Source: Veillonella intestinalis
GTDB taxonomy: Bacteria; Bacillota; Negativicutes; Veillonellales; Veillonellaceae
DNA length: 64,000 bases
Assembly (NCBI RefSeq): GCF_943193155.1
Contig: NZ_CALPDB010000006.1
Location: forward strand, 124,001 to 188,000
Direction: 5' to 3'
Part shown: positions 1 through 9,444 of the stretch, one piece after another
How positions within the stretch are numbered: the first letter of the stretch is position 1
Layout of the letters: the number at the start of each line of letters is the position of its first letter
Translations under genes and position numbers: made by a program
Notes under the pieces: generated by a model
What the model saw: only the letters and a program-made list of their open reading frames with translations
Told to the model about the DNA's origin: nothing
Databases searched by the model: none

Positions 1-1239
1 TACCAATTCACGATGTCCCACCTTATATTGTGGCATACTTTTATTAAGTCGTGTTAATTCCACCCAAATCGGCGTTGCTTTAAATTTCATAATACGCTGG
101 ATTTCACGGATAGCTAATTCTTTAAGAGCCTCCTCATCAAGACGTTGTACTGTATCATCACCAGGCTTACCCATAAATACCCGCAATACAACTTTATCTT
201 GTGGCGTTGTCTGTGGCCATTTAGCGGTAATATATGTACAAGCCGTTAACGGCGTTTCACTCTTACGCGTAATTACAAAGCCCGTGCCATCTAGCGGAGC
301 ATCAAAGCTAGCACGATCAAAGCCCATCACGGCAATTGCACAAGATGATAAGTCCATATTCATTAACTGTTCAAAATGTTTATCTTCAGCAAACCACGCT
401 TTATAACTCTGTGGTGGCGTAGTAATGATAACATCATTGTATGGACTTTTAACCGTACCACCAAGCACGTAACCTTGGGATACCTTTTCAATGGATGTCA
501 CAGGCGTACTCTTATGAAGCGTAACATTAGCTGGCATTTGCCCAACTAAGGCATCAATAATAGATTCTAAGCCTCCTGTGAGTTGACGGAATTGACCACT
601 CGGTTTAATATGACTATTCGCCCGTTGCTTACGCGCAGCCAGCATACCTTTAACCATATTCCCATGTTTTCGCTCTAAGCTATGAAACTCTGGAAAAGTA
701 GCATCTAGGCTAAGTTCATAAATATCGCCCCCATAAATACCTGATAACAGAGGCTCTATCAATTTATCCATCATCTCTTGGCCCAAATGGTATTTGAAAA
801 AATCACCAATGGACACATCCCCATCCGTAGGGTATGGGCTTTTGAAAAAGTCTTGCATAGCCCGAATTTTACCAGGCCAGGATAACAAGGTCGACTTAGC
901 AAAGGGTACAAATTCTGTAGGAATGCCCACAATAGCACCACCAGGCAAAGGATACATAGCGCCACGGTCATAAATAAATGCCTGACCAGTCGCATTTGTT
1001 ACAATCGTATCACCTAGACCTAATTCATTAATTAAGTCAGTCATCGCTTGCTTACGCGCTAAATAGGAGTCAGGCCCTACTTCTACAACATAACCGTCTA
1101 CACGTTTTGTCTTTATTTTACCACCAAAGCGGTTATCTTCTTCAAATACATCAATTTGCCAGTCTGGTTTGGCTTGACTTAAATAATAGGCTGCACTTAG
1201 CCCTGTCAAACCGCCACCAATCACAGCTACTCGACTCAT
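1..1239 (-). CDS. hemY: HemY-type protoporphyrinogen/coproporphyrinogen oxidase, 3' end outside window
   Basis: FAD-dependent oxidase of late heme synthesis. The N-terminus reads MSRVAVIGGGLTGLSAAYYL, a classic GxGxxG dinucleotide-binding fold, followed by an FGGK segment and a long body typical of HemY-type flavoproteins. About 413 codons are visible; the C-terminus lies beyond position 1. The ATG overlaps the hemH stop in an ATGA arrangement, so the two genes are translationally coupled as the last step of a hemE-hemH-hemY run. The sequence alone does not say whether the substrate is protoporphyrinogen IX or coproporphyrinogen III. Gram-positive HemY enzymes are known to favour the latter. 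Confidence 0.88.
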   Translation of the reverse strand, partial: MSRVAVIGGGLTGLSAAYYLSQAKPDWQIDVFEEDNRFGGKIKTKRVDGYVVEVGPDSYLARKQAMTDLINELGLGDTIVTNATGQAFIYDRGAMYPLPGGAIVGIPTEFVPFAKSTLLSWPGKIRAMQDFFKSPYPTDGDVSIGDFFKYHLGQEMMDKLIEPLLSGIYGGDIYELSLDATFPEFHSLERKHGNMVKGMLAARKQRANSHIKPSGQFRQLTGGLESIIDALVGQMPANVTLHKSTPVTSIEKVSQGYVLGGTVKSPYNDVIITTPPQSYKAWFAEDKHFEQLMNMDLSSCAIAVMGFDRASFDAPLDGTGFVITRKSETPLTACTYITAKWPQTTPQDKVVLRVFMGKPGDDTVQRLDEEALKELAIREIQRIMKFKATPIWVELTRLNKSMPQYKVGHRELV

Positions 1240-2159
1240 TCTTTCACCTCGTCTTTTATCGGTAAATGTCGCACTGCCTGTGCCATAGCCTTTACAAAGG
1301 TTTCATCTGTATTTGGCATGGACACACGCCAATAGGACACATTTAATTCATCACAAAGCGCCTTACACGCTATATCATTATCATAGAGTATCTCTAAATG
1401 ATCACATACAAAACCTATAGGCACATACACAATAGCGTCAGCTTCTTGTGCTACTTTTCGTGTCACTTCCATTACATCAGGCGTTAACCAGTCACCACGC
1501 ACACCTGCACTTTGCCAAGCCATCTCATACTTCGTAAGCCCCACTTGTTCAGCAATACGTTGAGCCGTAGCCTCTACCATTTGAGGATATGTATCCCCCA
1601 TATGAATTACATGATAAGGCAAGCTATGCGCTGTAAAAATAACCGCCACATGCTGCGCCTTCACCTTAGCCAATGTCTGAGCTAAAGCCTTGCTCCAGTA
1701 CACTAAGAATTCGGGCTCCTCATTCCAAGCCGTTACCTCACCAATAGATAGACCATAGCGAGCTGCTCGACGTTTAGCCCGTTCAAAATATGAAGCTGTA
1801 GCAAACATGGAGAAATACGGAGCCATAACAATGGCAACTGCCTCCGTCAAACCAGCCTCACCCATAGCAGATACAGCATCTTCAATAAATGGTGCCATAT
1901 GCTTATGACCAATAAATAATTCGTACTCTACAGTTTCACTTGTTTCATTGAGCTGTTTTGCTAATAACTCCGCTTGTCCCTTTGTAATAGCTGCTAATGG
2001 TGACAAGCCTCCAATAGCCTCATAACGGCTTTTTAAAACGGCTACCTCAGCCTCCGTCGGGGCATAACCTCGACGAATACTTGTATAATACGGCATTAAA
2101 TCCGCTTCTGTTTCGGGCGTACCATACGCCATCACTAATAAACCTATCTTTTGTTTCAT
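1236..2159 (-). CDS. hemH: Ferrochelatase
   Basis: Inserts Fe2+ into a porphyrin in the final part of heme synthesis. The protein begins MKQKIGLLVMAYGTPETE, the usual ferrochelatase opening, and carries the TAHSLPYHVI segment with the family's conserved active-site histidine. It has 307 residues, the family's normal length. The reading frame is open for 12 more codons upstream, but those overlap hemE. The ATG at 2159 sits about 6 nt after a GGGGGCG ribosome site and 10 nt after the hemE stop, so I chose it. In Gram-positive-type pathways this enzyme can act on coproporphyrin; that is not decided here. Confidence 0.92.
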   Translation of the reverse strand: MKQKIGLLVMAYGTPETEADLMPYYTSIRRGYAPTEAEVAVLKSRYEAIGGLSPLAAITKGQAELLAKQLNETSETVEYELFIGHKHMAPFIEDAVSAMGEAGLTEAVAIVMAPYFSMFATASYFERAKRRAARYGLSIGEVTAWNEEPEFLVYWSKALAQTLAKVKAQHVAVIFTAHSLPYHVIHMGDTYPQMVEATAQRIAEQVGLTKYEMAWQSAGVRGDWLTPDVMEVTRKVAQEADAIVYVPIGFVCDHLEILYDNDIACKALCDELNVSYWRVSMPNTDETFVKAMAQAVRHLPIKDEVKE

Positions 2160-2169
2160 CTCGCCCCCG

Positions 2170-3198
2170 TTAGCAACTCGATACTTCATGCACATACGTT
2201 ACAATCCGTTTGAGCACTTCCGGATTCGCTTCTGGTACCACCCCATGGCCTAGATTGAAAATGTGCTTACCATGAGCCTTACCAGCTGCTAAAATGCAAT
2301 CAATTTCACGCTGAATAATCGGCCAATCAGCAAATAAATAGGCCGGATCTAGATTACCTTGTACAGCCTGTGTAATACCCATAGCCTGCGCTTCTTCAAT
2401 GGAACAACGCCAATCAAGACCAATTACGTCGACAGGCAATGTTCGCCATTGAGGTAATAAATGATATGTACCTACCCCAAACATAGTAATCGGCGTTGTC
2501 GGATATTTAGCTTTTAATGAGGCAATCAACTCTTCCATAAATGGATAAATTCGAGTGGCATATTCACTAGCACTTACAGCGCCAACCCAAGAATCAAAAA
2601 TTTGTACAGCACTCGCACCTGCTTCAATCTGTGCCCCTAAATAAACAATACTCATGGCCGTTAATTTAGCCATCAACGCATCCCATAAATCAGGACGAGC
2701 CACTAACATTTGTCGTGTTTTTTGATACGTTTTAGAAGGACCACCTTCTAGCATATAACTGGCTAACGTAAAGGGAGCGCCACCAAATCCAATAAGTGGC
2801 ACTTCTAATTGCTCTTGTGTCAAAATGCGAATTGTTTCTACTACATGCGGCAATGAAGCTGCCACATTTAATTCCTGCAAAGCTTCAATATCTTCAGCAG
2901 TACGAATCGGGTTGCCAATTACAGGACCAATGCCAGCTTTTAATTCTACATCAACTCCAATAGGCACCAATGGAGTCATAATATCTTTGTATAAAATAGC
3001 GGCATCTACATCATATTCTTCTACCGGTAAGCGTGTAATATAAGCACATAATTCCGGTTGTTGGGTAATCTCGAACAAGGAGTATTTTTCCTTAATACGG
3101 CGATATTCAGCTTGACTGCGACCAGCTTGTCGCATAAACCATACAGGGCAATGAGTTGTTTCTTCCCCGTGGATTGTTTTTAAATATGTCATATTCAT
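2170..3198 (-). CDS. hemE: Uroporphyrinogen decarboxylase
   Basis: Decarboxylates the four acetate side chains of uroporphyrinogen III to give coproporphyrinogen III, in the cytoplasm. The signature PVWFMRQAGR near the N-terminus carries the substrate-binding arginines, and the C-terminus has the HIFNLGHGV motif. Length is 342 residues, normal for the family. The residues after MRQAGR are SQAEYR instead of the YLPEYR common in proteobacterial enzymes. The gene heads the heme cluster; a purine-rich GAAAGAAG precedes the ATG. Confidence 0.95.
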   Translation of the reverse strand: MNMTYLKTIHGEETTHCPVWFMRQAGRSQAEYRRIKEKYSLFEITQQPELCAYITRLPVEEYDVDAAILYKDIMTPLVPIGVDVELKAGIGPVIGNPIRTAEDIEALQELNVAASLPHVVETIRILTQEQLEVPLIGFGGAPFTLASYMLEGGPSKTYQKTRQMLVARPDLWDALMAKLTAMSIVYLGAQIEAGASAVQIFDSWVGAVSASEYATRIYPFMEELIASLKAKYPTTPITMFGVGTYHLLPQWRTLPVDVIGLDWRCSIEEAQAMGITQAVQGNLDPAYLFADWPIIQREIDCILAAGKAHGKHIFNLGHGVVPEANPEVLKRIVTYVHEVSSC

Positions 3199-3339
3199 GA
3201 GATAGTCTTCTTTCTACTAGTTCTAAGTATATACTTAATCTTACCATTTCTAGTGACAAATGAAAACTTTTTTCCATAAATTTCACAAATTTGCCTAATT
3301 ATTTTTTCTTAATCACCTTTAAATAAAAGTATCCCTTAC

Positions 3340-3380
3340 AAATAAAAAACCGTATAGTGTCGCGACACTATACGGCCTCT
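3340..3380 (-). terminator. Rho-independent terminator after doxX
   Basis: A perfect 26-nt palindrome, CCGTATAGTGTCG/CGACACTATACGG at 3350-3375, is followed on the minus strand by a six-T run. It lies just downstream of the doxX stop and separates the doxX-glnS group from the heme genes. Confidence 0.88.
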
Positions 3381-3432
3381 TTATTGATTAATTTTTCTGT
3401 TGTCTGCCAACTGACAGTTCTTAAAAGTGTTT

Positions 3433-3849
3433 TTACCGCCGTGCGAAAGCGCTATCTACACTATAACGGCCTGGTCCGGCAATAAATAACATAATCGAAC
3501 CAAACATCATTTGAGATGGATAATCCCACTTAAAGAACCCACCCCCAAAGGCTGCATACGTCGCAATTAGCAAAGTAAAAGCAATAAGCAATGCACCTAA
3601 ACGAGTTAAAAATCCTAAAATGATTAAAAAACCACCTAATAATTCAGCAGCCGCAGCACCCATACCTAATAACAAAAAGCCATCAGGCACACCAAACTGA
3701 GCCATAGTATAGCCAATGTTATATAAGGTTTGCTCACCGCCAGCAAATTTAAAATAACCATGTGCCATCATAGATAGGCCGAATACTACACGATAAAATA
3801 GTAAGCCTAAATCTTGATAGCGAAATAAATTATGAAACAAAAAATTCAT
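3433..3849 (-). CDS. DoxX-family membrane protein
   Basis: Small integral membrane protein of 138 residues with four hydrophobic segments. It has the DoxX hallmarks: LGLLFYRVVFGLSMMAHGYFK in the first helix, GMGAAAAELLGGFLIILGFLTR in the middle and a terminal helix ending in FIAGPGRYSVD. DoxX proteins are linked to quinone/redox or thiol stress functions in some bacteria; the exact role here is unknown. It lies 47 nt downstream of the secreted protein gene and ends at a strong terminator. The ribosome site GAGGAG is unusually far (about 14 nt) from the ATG. Confidence 0.82.
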   Translation of the reverse strand: MNFLFHNLFRYQDLGLLFYRVVFGLSMMAHGYFKFAGGEQTLYNIGYTMAQFGVPDGFLLLGMGAAAAELLGGFLIILGFLTRLGALLIAFTLLIATYAAFGGGFFKWDYPSQMMFGSIMLFIAGPGRYSVDSAFARR

Positions 3850-3896
3850 ATATGATCGCCAATCTCCTCAATTAATATGAAATTATATAGTGCCCA

Positions 3897-4538
3897 TTAT
3901 TTAACAACTTTGGCAAATCCTTTTACCAAAGGCCACAACATATCATCATCAGCACTATTTAAAGCAATAATGCGTGCTGAAGGACCAAAATACACATTAT
4001 CATACAATACAATGTGCAAGGTTTCAGAGTAAATAACATCGCCTACTGGATTATCAAAACGCAATGTACCAGTGTATGTGCCATTTTTTTGTTCTGTTAA
4101 TGGTTCTACTACACGATACGCTTGCACTGTATTCATAGTGCCTGCATTAATGGCAGCAGCTAACTCAGGCAATGAAGAAGAGTCCTGTTCTTTTTTCTTC
4201 TTCAAAGAAATCACAGGCATTTTACTTTCAATTCCTAAATTACGTAACCCCTGTTCACCAAACCGTACATCCGCTACTAATCCATAAGAAAATACATTGT
4301 CTACCTTATAACGCAACTGATATACATCAGCACTTAATAAGCCTTTATCCAATAAGAATTGTTTAAAATCCTGACTATCTGTAAACAAGGCTTTTTGTGA
4401 ACCAGCTAATATTGTTACATTATTTGGCACTTTAATATCTTTAATCGCTACCGTCGTAGGCGTAGCTGCACTTGCTAAACTAGTAACACTAACGGACAAA
4501 GCTAACGCCAAAGTAGCACACCAAGTGGTTGCTTTCAT
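3897..4538 (-). CDS. Secreted protein of unknown function
   Basis: I do not recognise this family. The product (213 residues) starts MKATTWCATLALALSVSVTS, a clear Sec signal peptide with a likely cut after SLASA. The mature part is soluble, mixed alpha/beta by eye, with a lysine cluster (SLKKKKEQ) and no cysteine. An in-frame ATG at 4544 abuts the GAGGAGA ribosome site, whereas the ATG at 4538 sits about 7 nt from it, so 4538 is the better start. The gene is 21 nt from glnS and 47 nt from doxX and is probably co-transcribed with both. It would be periplasmic in a diderm. Confidence 0.72.
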   Translation of the reverse strand: MKATTWCATLALALSVSVTSLASAATPTTVAIKDIKVPNNVTILAGSQKALFTDSQDFKQFLLDKGLLSADVYQLRYKVDNVFSYGLVADVRFGEQGLRNLGIESKMPVISLKKKKEQDSSSLPELAAAINAGTMNTVQAYRVVEPLTEQKNGTYTGTLRFDNPVGDVIYSETLHIVLYDNVYFGPSARIIALNSADDDMLWPLVKGFAKVVK

Positions 4539-4559
4539 GGACATCTCCTCTATAAAAAC

Positions 4560-6236
4560 TTAGCCTTTTTTCTGTGCTTTTGCCCAGCTATCACGAAGGC
4601 CTACAATACGATTCATTACAATATGATCAGCGGTACTATCCGTATCTGTTACGAAATACCCTTGACGAAGGAATTGGAAATGGTCACCCACTTGCGTCGT
4701 TTTAAAAGCAGGTTCCCCTTTGCCCTGACAAACTGTCAAGGAATCTGGATTCAACTGTTCTAAAAAATCTTTATCCGCTGTTGTTTCATCATCAGCTTTT
4801 AATAGATACTCATATAAACGAATTTCCATATCCACAGCCGTTGATGCTTCTACCCAATGAAGCGTCCCTTTAACTTTACGTTGACAACCACTGCCACTGC
4901 GACTTTCAGGGTCATATGTACAATGAATTTCTTTGATAGAACCATCTTCATTCTTAATCACTTCATCACACATAACAATATAAGCACCTTTTAAACGTAC
5001 TTCTTTACCTGGTGTCATACGGAAGAATTTTTTCACTGGTACTTCCATGAAATCATCTTGCTCAATATAAATTTCACGACCAAATGGCACTTCACGAGTT
5101 CCCATAGCTTCATTTTCAGGATTATTTTCGATAGTTACCATTTCAGTTTGCCCTTCTAGGTAATTTGTAATCACTACCTTCACAGGCTTGATAACCGCCA
5201 TTTGACGAGGAGCTTTCATTTTTAAATCTTCACGAATACAGAATTCCAATAAAGCAATGTCTACCACACTATCCGCTTTAGCTACGCCGATACGCTGACA
5301 GAAGTCACGAATTGCTTCTGGCGTATAACCACGACGACGTAAGCCTGAAATAGTTGGCATACGAGGATCATCCCAACCACTTACCAAATTCTTTTCCACC
5401 AATTGGCGCAATTTACGTTTACTCATTACCATGTTAGTAACATTCAAACGAGCAAATTCAATCTGTTTTGGCTTTTCTGTATCAGGCCATTCTTCAAGCA
5501 CCCAATTATATAGTGGACGATGCACTTCAAATTCAAGGGTACAAACGGAGTGAGTAATACGTTCAATAGCATCTTCTACAGGATGCGCATAGTCATACAT
5601 TGGATAAATGCACCATTTGCTCCCCGTACGATGATGATCCGCATGCAAAATACGATACAATACAGGATCACGCATAACAATATTAGGTGATGCCATATCA
5701 ATCTTAGCACGCAATACTTTTTCACCATCTTTGTATTTGCCATCTTTCATTTCTTCAAAAAGACGTAAATTTTCTTCCACCGAACGATCACGGTATGGAC
5801 TATTGGTACCTGGTGTTGCAAAATCGCCTCGTGTATTTTTAATTTCTTCAGGCGTTTGATCATCTACATAAGCACGGCCTTTTTTAATCAACTCTTTGGC
5901 ATATTCATACATTTGATCAAAATAATCAGACGCAAAATACTCACGATCAGCCCAATCAAAACCTAACCATTTTACATCGGCTTCAATGGACTTAACATAC
6001 TCAACATCTTCTTTTACAGGATTTGTATCATCAAAACGAAGATTAGTAAGCCCCTTATAGCTTTCGCCTAAACCAAAGTTTAAGCAAATGGACTTAGCAT
6101 GACCAATATGTAAATACCCATTTGGCTCTGGTGGAAAACGAGTATGTACGCGTTTTCCATATGTCCCTTCTTCGTTATCTTTATTAATAATTGCTTCAAT
6201 AAAATTTACTGCTTCCGTATTTGGCGTTTCCAACAA
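4560..6236 (-). CDS. glnS: Glutaminyl-tRNA synthetase
   Basis: Class I aminoacyl-tRNA synthetase that charges tRNA-Gln with glutamine in the cytoplasm. The N-terminal catalytic domain shows [20 protein letters not shown] with the HIGH motif at residues 43-46; the KMSKS equivalent is VMSKRKL near residue 270. The C-terminal half is the beta-barrel anticodon-binding region, including the [12 protein letters not shown] segment typical of GlnRS and distinct from GluRS. At 558 residues it is full length. The frame begins at a TTG codon with a second TTG following, about 8 nt after GAGAGGA; no in-frame ATG fits. It heads the glnS-secreted protein-doxX group. Confidence 0.95.
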   Translation of the reverse strand: MLETPNTEAVNFIEAIINKDNEEGTYGKRVHTRFPPEPNGYLHIGHAKSICLNFGLGESYKGLTNLRFDDTNPVKEDVEYVKSIEADVKWLGFDWADREYFASDYFDQMYEYAKELIKKGRAYVDDQTPEEIKNTRGDFATPGTNSPYRDRSVEENLRLFEEMKDGKYKDGEKVLRAKIDMASPNIVMRDPVLYRILHADHHRTGSKWCIYPMYDYAHPVEDAIERITHSVCTLEFEVHRPLYNWVLEEWPDTEKPKQIEFARLNVTNMVMSKRKLRQLVEKNLVSGWDDPRMPTISGLRRRGYTPEAIRDFCQRIGVAKADSVVDIALLEFCIREDLKMKAPRQMAVIKPVKVVITNYLEGQTEMVTIENNPENEAMGTREVPFGREIYIEQDDFMEVPVKKFFRMTPGKEVRLKGAYIVMCDEVIKNEDGSIKEIHCTYDPESRSGSGCQRKVKGTLHWVEASTAVDMEIRLYEYLLKADDETTADKDFLEQLNPDSLTVCQGKGEPAFKTTQVGDHFQFLRQGYFVTDTDSTADHIVMNRIVGLRDSWAKAQKKG

Positions 6237-6290
6237 TAACCATCCTCTCTACGTTGAACCAACATTCTAAGGTTCTTATGATATCTTTTT

Positions 6291-6299
6291 ATTGTATCA
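6291..6299 (-). promoter_or_regulatory. Probable extended -10 promoter of glnS
   Basis: On the minus strand the sequence reads TGATACAAT, an extended -10 box about 55 nt upstream of the TTG start of glnS. The -35 match (TGGCAG at 17 nt) is weak. Confidence 0.35.
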
Positions 6300-6344
6300 C
6301 AAATCCCCTCGTCCTGCCACGAATAGCTTATACTTAGGCATACT

Positions 6345-7322
6345 TTATTCGCTATAATTCACATCTTTATTGACACAAGTTTTTAAAGCCTTCCCTTGTA
6401 CCCCACGAATTAAATTATCTGCTGTAAGCATAGCCATATCACGCCGTGTACGATCTGTAAAAGAAGCAATATGTGGCACCACTAACACTTTACCAGTTTT
6501 CAGCAATGGATGATCTCCTGGTAGTGGTTCTGGATCTGTTACATCAAGAGCCGCATAATCAATTTCACCTTCATTAAGAGCCCATACTAAAGCATCAGTA
6601 TCAACAATTTTACCACGCCCCACATTAACAAATAAGGCATCTTTTTTCATCTTTTTAAATGCTTCTTTATCAATCATATGGTATGTTTCAGGAGTCAATG
6701 GAGTCACTACTAAAACCACATCACTTTCAGCATATAAAGCATCGCGGTCACGATATTCTACCATATATAACTTTTCATCCGGACGAGGTTTGCGATTATT
6801 ATAGATAACCGTCATCCCAAATGCACGGGCCCGCCTTGAAATGGAAACGCCAATATTACCCATGCCAATAATCCCTAATGTGGCGCGACTTAAATCTTTA
6901 CCCTTAATATTCGAAGGGCGCTGTTCCCACTGACCACTTTTTACAAAATCAGCATTTTCCATAACGCGACGACTCGCGGCCGCAACCAAAGTAAACGCTA
7001 ATTCTGCCACAGACTCCGTTAACACATCAGGCGTATTGCCATACGGAATATGGCGAGCTGACAAATCATCAATAACAACATTATCATAGCCCACTGAAGC
7101 CTGCGCAATTACCTTCAAATTAGGGGCATCCGCAATTAAATCAGCATCAACTTTTACATTATTAATACTCCAAAGACCATCTGCCTCTTTAAGCCACTCT
7201 TTTAACGTTTCCCGTGGCATAGGTGTCTTTTCAGTCCATTGTTTAATTGTTACATGTTCGCCTAAATAAGCTAATGCATCCTTACGCACTAAGCCTGGTA
7301 CTACTACAACAGGTTTACTCAT
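6345..7322 (-). CDS. D-isomer-specific 2-hydroxyacid dehydrogenase
   Basis: NAD(P)-dependent reductase of 2-oxoacids, most like the glyoxylate/hydroxypyruvate reductase group. A Rossmann motif GIIGMGNIG lies mid-protein, followed by the family signature NVGRGKIVDTDALVWAL with the catalytic arginine region, the E of DPEPLPGDHPLL and the catalytic histidine in VVPHIAS. Length is 325 residues, normal. AGGAGG lies 7 nt before the ATG. It is monocistronic by position, about 100 nt from glnS. The substrate cannot be read from sequence; D-lactate, glyoxylate or hydroxypyruvate are all possible. Confidence 0.85.
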   Translation of the reverse strand: MSKPVVVVPGLVRKDALAYLGEHVTIKQWTEKTPMPRETLKEWLKEADGLWSINNVKVDADLIADAPNLKVIAQASVGYDNVVIDDLSARHIPYGNTPDVLTESVAELAFTLVAAASRRVMENADFVKSGQWEQRPSNIKGKDLSRATLGIIGMGNIGVSISRRARAFGMTVIYNNRKPRPDEKLYMVEYRDRDALYAESDVVLVVTPLTPETYHMIDKEAFKKMKKDALFVNVGRGKIVDTDALVWALNEGEIDYAALDVTDPEPLPGDHPLLKTGKVLVVPHIASFTDRTRRDMAMLTADNLIRGVQGKALKTCVNKDVNYSE

Positions 7323-7780
7323 ACTATCAACCTCCTAGTAATCAATCTATCCATTAAATAATTACTGTATACTATAAACTACAATTACAAACTATCTTCC
7401 TTCTTTTCATTATATACAATTTGAGCCATTAGATAAAATAAAAACATTGAAAATTTCTGATATTTTAAACTTTTATTATTGCGAATGATTTTTACAACTC
7501 ATATTTACTCTAAATATATCGTTAACGCTCATGTTTTCACTCATATTTCCACTCACACCTTATTAAATTACTTTATCAATTCATCGATATATGATATAGT
7601 TAAACATATAAATGAATCCAATCAGTTAGGGCTTATTAAAGCTCAATTTTAGAAACCATACTGATTATTTGTATATTTAATTTTTTATATGTTTGTATAT
7701 GTATTATTACGTTCAATCCTTTATATGTTTCGGATGTATCAATTTGTTGTTTTCTGTTTATTTGAAAAGAGGAATTTCCC
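7323..7780. other. AT-rich divergent intergenic region
   Basis: 458 bp between the minus-strand dehydrogenase and the plus-strand 7781 gene. It must hold the promoters for both. I see no convincing ORF, hairpin or repeat. A TATGATATAGT stretch near 7590 is a possible -10 region. Confidence 0.4.
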
Positions 7781-8185
7781 ATGGCGTATATTGACTCATT
7801 AACTGACACGGAAGTAACACTACGTGACTTTAAAACAGTATTAAATCGACTCATGACCAATTACGATCCAAATCACCCCGTTACTATTACAATTGATGAA
7901 GCTGGTAAATCACGCACATTTTCATTAGTGCCTAAACGTACACGCCGTCGTTCTAACGGAGAAGCTTTCACCATTAAGGAAATCCCTTTTGAAACACTGG
8001 AAGCACCTAAAGAGCCTGGCACCTATATTGCCGTCGACACCTTTAATATTGCCGAAAATACACCAATCCCATTCGTCTATGGTCTTTATGTAGACTTTGA
8101 TGGGGTACGAGATTTACGCTTTTTTAACGATCGTGAAAGTTGTGAAAAATGGCTCAACAAAAAAATTAAACTGCTTGAAAAATAA
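7781..8185 (+). CDS. Hypothetical protein, 134 aa
   Basis: I do not recognise this protein. It is soluble, starts MAYIDSLTDTEVTLRDFKTVL, has a basic stretch KRTRRRS near residue 65 and ends in a lysine-rich helix. AAGAGGAA precedes the ATG at good spacing. It lies 17 nt upstream of the FAH-family gene, so the two are almost certainly co-transcribed, suggesting a linked but unknown role. The codon pattern is like the neighbours. Confidence 0.72.
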   Translation: MAYIDSLTDTEVTLRDFKTVLNRLMTNYDPNHPVTITIDEAGKSRTFSLVPKRTRRRSNGEAFTIKEIPFETLEAPKEPGTYIAVDTFNIAENTPIPFVYGLYVDFDGVRDLRFFNDRESCEKWLNKKIKLLEK

Positions 8186-8202
8186 TCCATTCAGGAGGTC
8201 CT

Positions 8203-9135
8203 ATGAAAATAGCTACATTTATATCCCCTAGCGGAGTTCGCCAGTGGGGCGTTATTGACGAAGAACATCAAACTATTTTAGGTAGCGCTGATTTAGAAGA
8301 TGCCTACTTCTCCTATTTACCAGAAACCATTGAAGATTTAATCAATTTAGGGAGTGAGGGGGTTTTAATATTAGCCACGGCTTTAGAAAAACATCGTGAA
8401 ACCCCTATTGCTGTGCCTTATAATCTATCTGAAGTTGTATTAGAAGCCCCTTTCAGACCTCACCGCAATATTTTCTGTGTTGGTAAAAATTATCGTGAAC
8501 ACATTGCAGAATTTGATAAAACTGGTGGCGAACCAGAGCATCCTATTTTCTTTACTAAACTACCGAATACAATAACACCACCAAATGGTGTCATTCCACT
8601 ACATCCGCAAGCTACGTCTGAAGTCGATTACGAAGGCGAACTAGCTATTATTATAGGAAAGCGTGGCACCAATATAACCGAAGACGAAGTGAATGATTAT
8701 ATCTTCGGTTATACCATTATCAATGATGTAACAGCCCGCGATTTGCAACGCCGTCATTCCCAATGGTTCTTAGGTAAAAGCCTTGATGGATTCTGCCCTA
8801 TGGGACCTGCTATTTTAATCAATGATAAACAACCTAAAGACTTTGAAATTCGCACCTATGTAAATAGCGAACTTCGCCAGTCTGGCACGACAGAAGATCT
8901 AATCTTCTCCATTCCAACCTTAATCAGTACTTTAAGTCGTGGCCTTACATTAGAACCGGGCGATATTATCGCTACTGGCACACCTTCTGGTGTGGGCGTT
9001 GGCTTTAATCCACCACGCTTCCTTCAAGAAGATGATGTAGTATCCATTACCATCCCTGGTATCGGCACTTTGACTAACACCGTACAACCAGAAGCACCAA
9101 AATTAGAATACGAAGAGTACGAAGAAGAATATTAA
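8203..9135 (+). CDS. Fumarylacetoacetate hydrolase (FAH) family protein
   Basis: Cytoplasmic metal-dependent hydrolase, isomerase or decarboxylase of 2-oxo-type acids. The FAH core is plain: FCVGKNYREHIAEF, the metal-binding EVDYEGELAIIIGKRG, FGYTIINDVTARDLQ and the C-terminal LEPGDIIATGTPSGVGVGF. Length is 310 residues with a short N-terminal cap, like the YcgM/HpcE-type members. The tail is unusually acidic (many EY/EE residues). AGGAGG lies 5 nt from the ATG. The real substrate is unknown; oxaloacetate decarboxylase or fumarylpyruvate hydrolase activity is common in this family. Confidence 0.87.
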   Translation: MKIATFISPSGVRQWGVIDEEHQTILGSADLEDAYFSYLPETIEDLINLGSEGVLILATALEKHRETPIAVPYNLSEVVLEAPFRPHRNIFCVGKNYREHIAEFDKTGGEPEHPIFFTKLPNTITPPNGVIPLHPQATSEVDYEGELAIIIGKRGTNITEDEVNDYIFGYTIINDVTARDLQRRHSQWFLGKSLDGFCPMGPAILINDKQPKDFEIRTYVNSELRQSGTTEDLIFSIPTLISTLSRGLTLEPGDIIATGTPSGVGVGFNPPRFLQEDDVVSITIPGIGTLTNTVQPEAPKLEYEEYEEEY

Positions 9136-9140
9136 AATAT

Positions 9141-9193
9141 AGACCGTTCCCTATTTTTGCTTCCTACGAGTCAAGCTCTGAAGGAGAAAGCGA
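9141..9193 (+). repeat. Terminator-like repeat, degenerate copy A
   Basis: Left arm GACCGTTCCCTATTT followed by the conserved loop beginning CTACGAGTCAAGCTCTGAAG. The right arm is lost. Sister copies lie at 9254-9326, 11427-11497 and 11521-11597. Confidence 0.75.
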
Positions 9194-9253
9194 CATAAAA
9201 CGATAGGCACTCTACTTCTGATTTCCACAAATTATACGTTAAGTAGACTAATT

Positions 9254-9326
9254 AAAAGCCCGTTCCTTATTCTTGCTCGCTACGAGTCAAGCTCTGAAGG
9301 TCGCTTCAAATAAGGAACGGGCTTTT
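9254..9326 (+). terminator. Terminator-like repeat, intact copy B
   Basis: Perfect 18-bp inverted arms (AAAAGCCCGTTCCTTATT at 9254-9271 and its complement at 9309-9326) enclose about 37 nt that include the conserved loop. A T-rich tail on the plus strand makes it the terminator of the FAH gene. It can also act on the minus strand after the 9445 gene. Confidence 0.85.
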
Positions 9327-9444
9327 TATATACCGCGAACAATAGAATAATAGACAATGCATTACCCTAATGCGCATATTGTATTTTATGTACTAAGATC
9401 GTTTTATGTACTAAAAAAGAATAATATAAAAATTACTATTTAAT

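Noticed and set aside
771-995. Minus-strand 74-codon ORF inside hemY
   Set aside because: Lies in another frame of the clear HemY coding sequence.
7636-7860. Minus-strand 74-codon ORF
   Set aside because: Overlaps the start of the better-supported plus-strand 7781 gene, has no ribosome site and no recognisable sequence.
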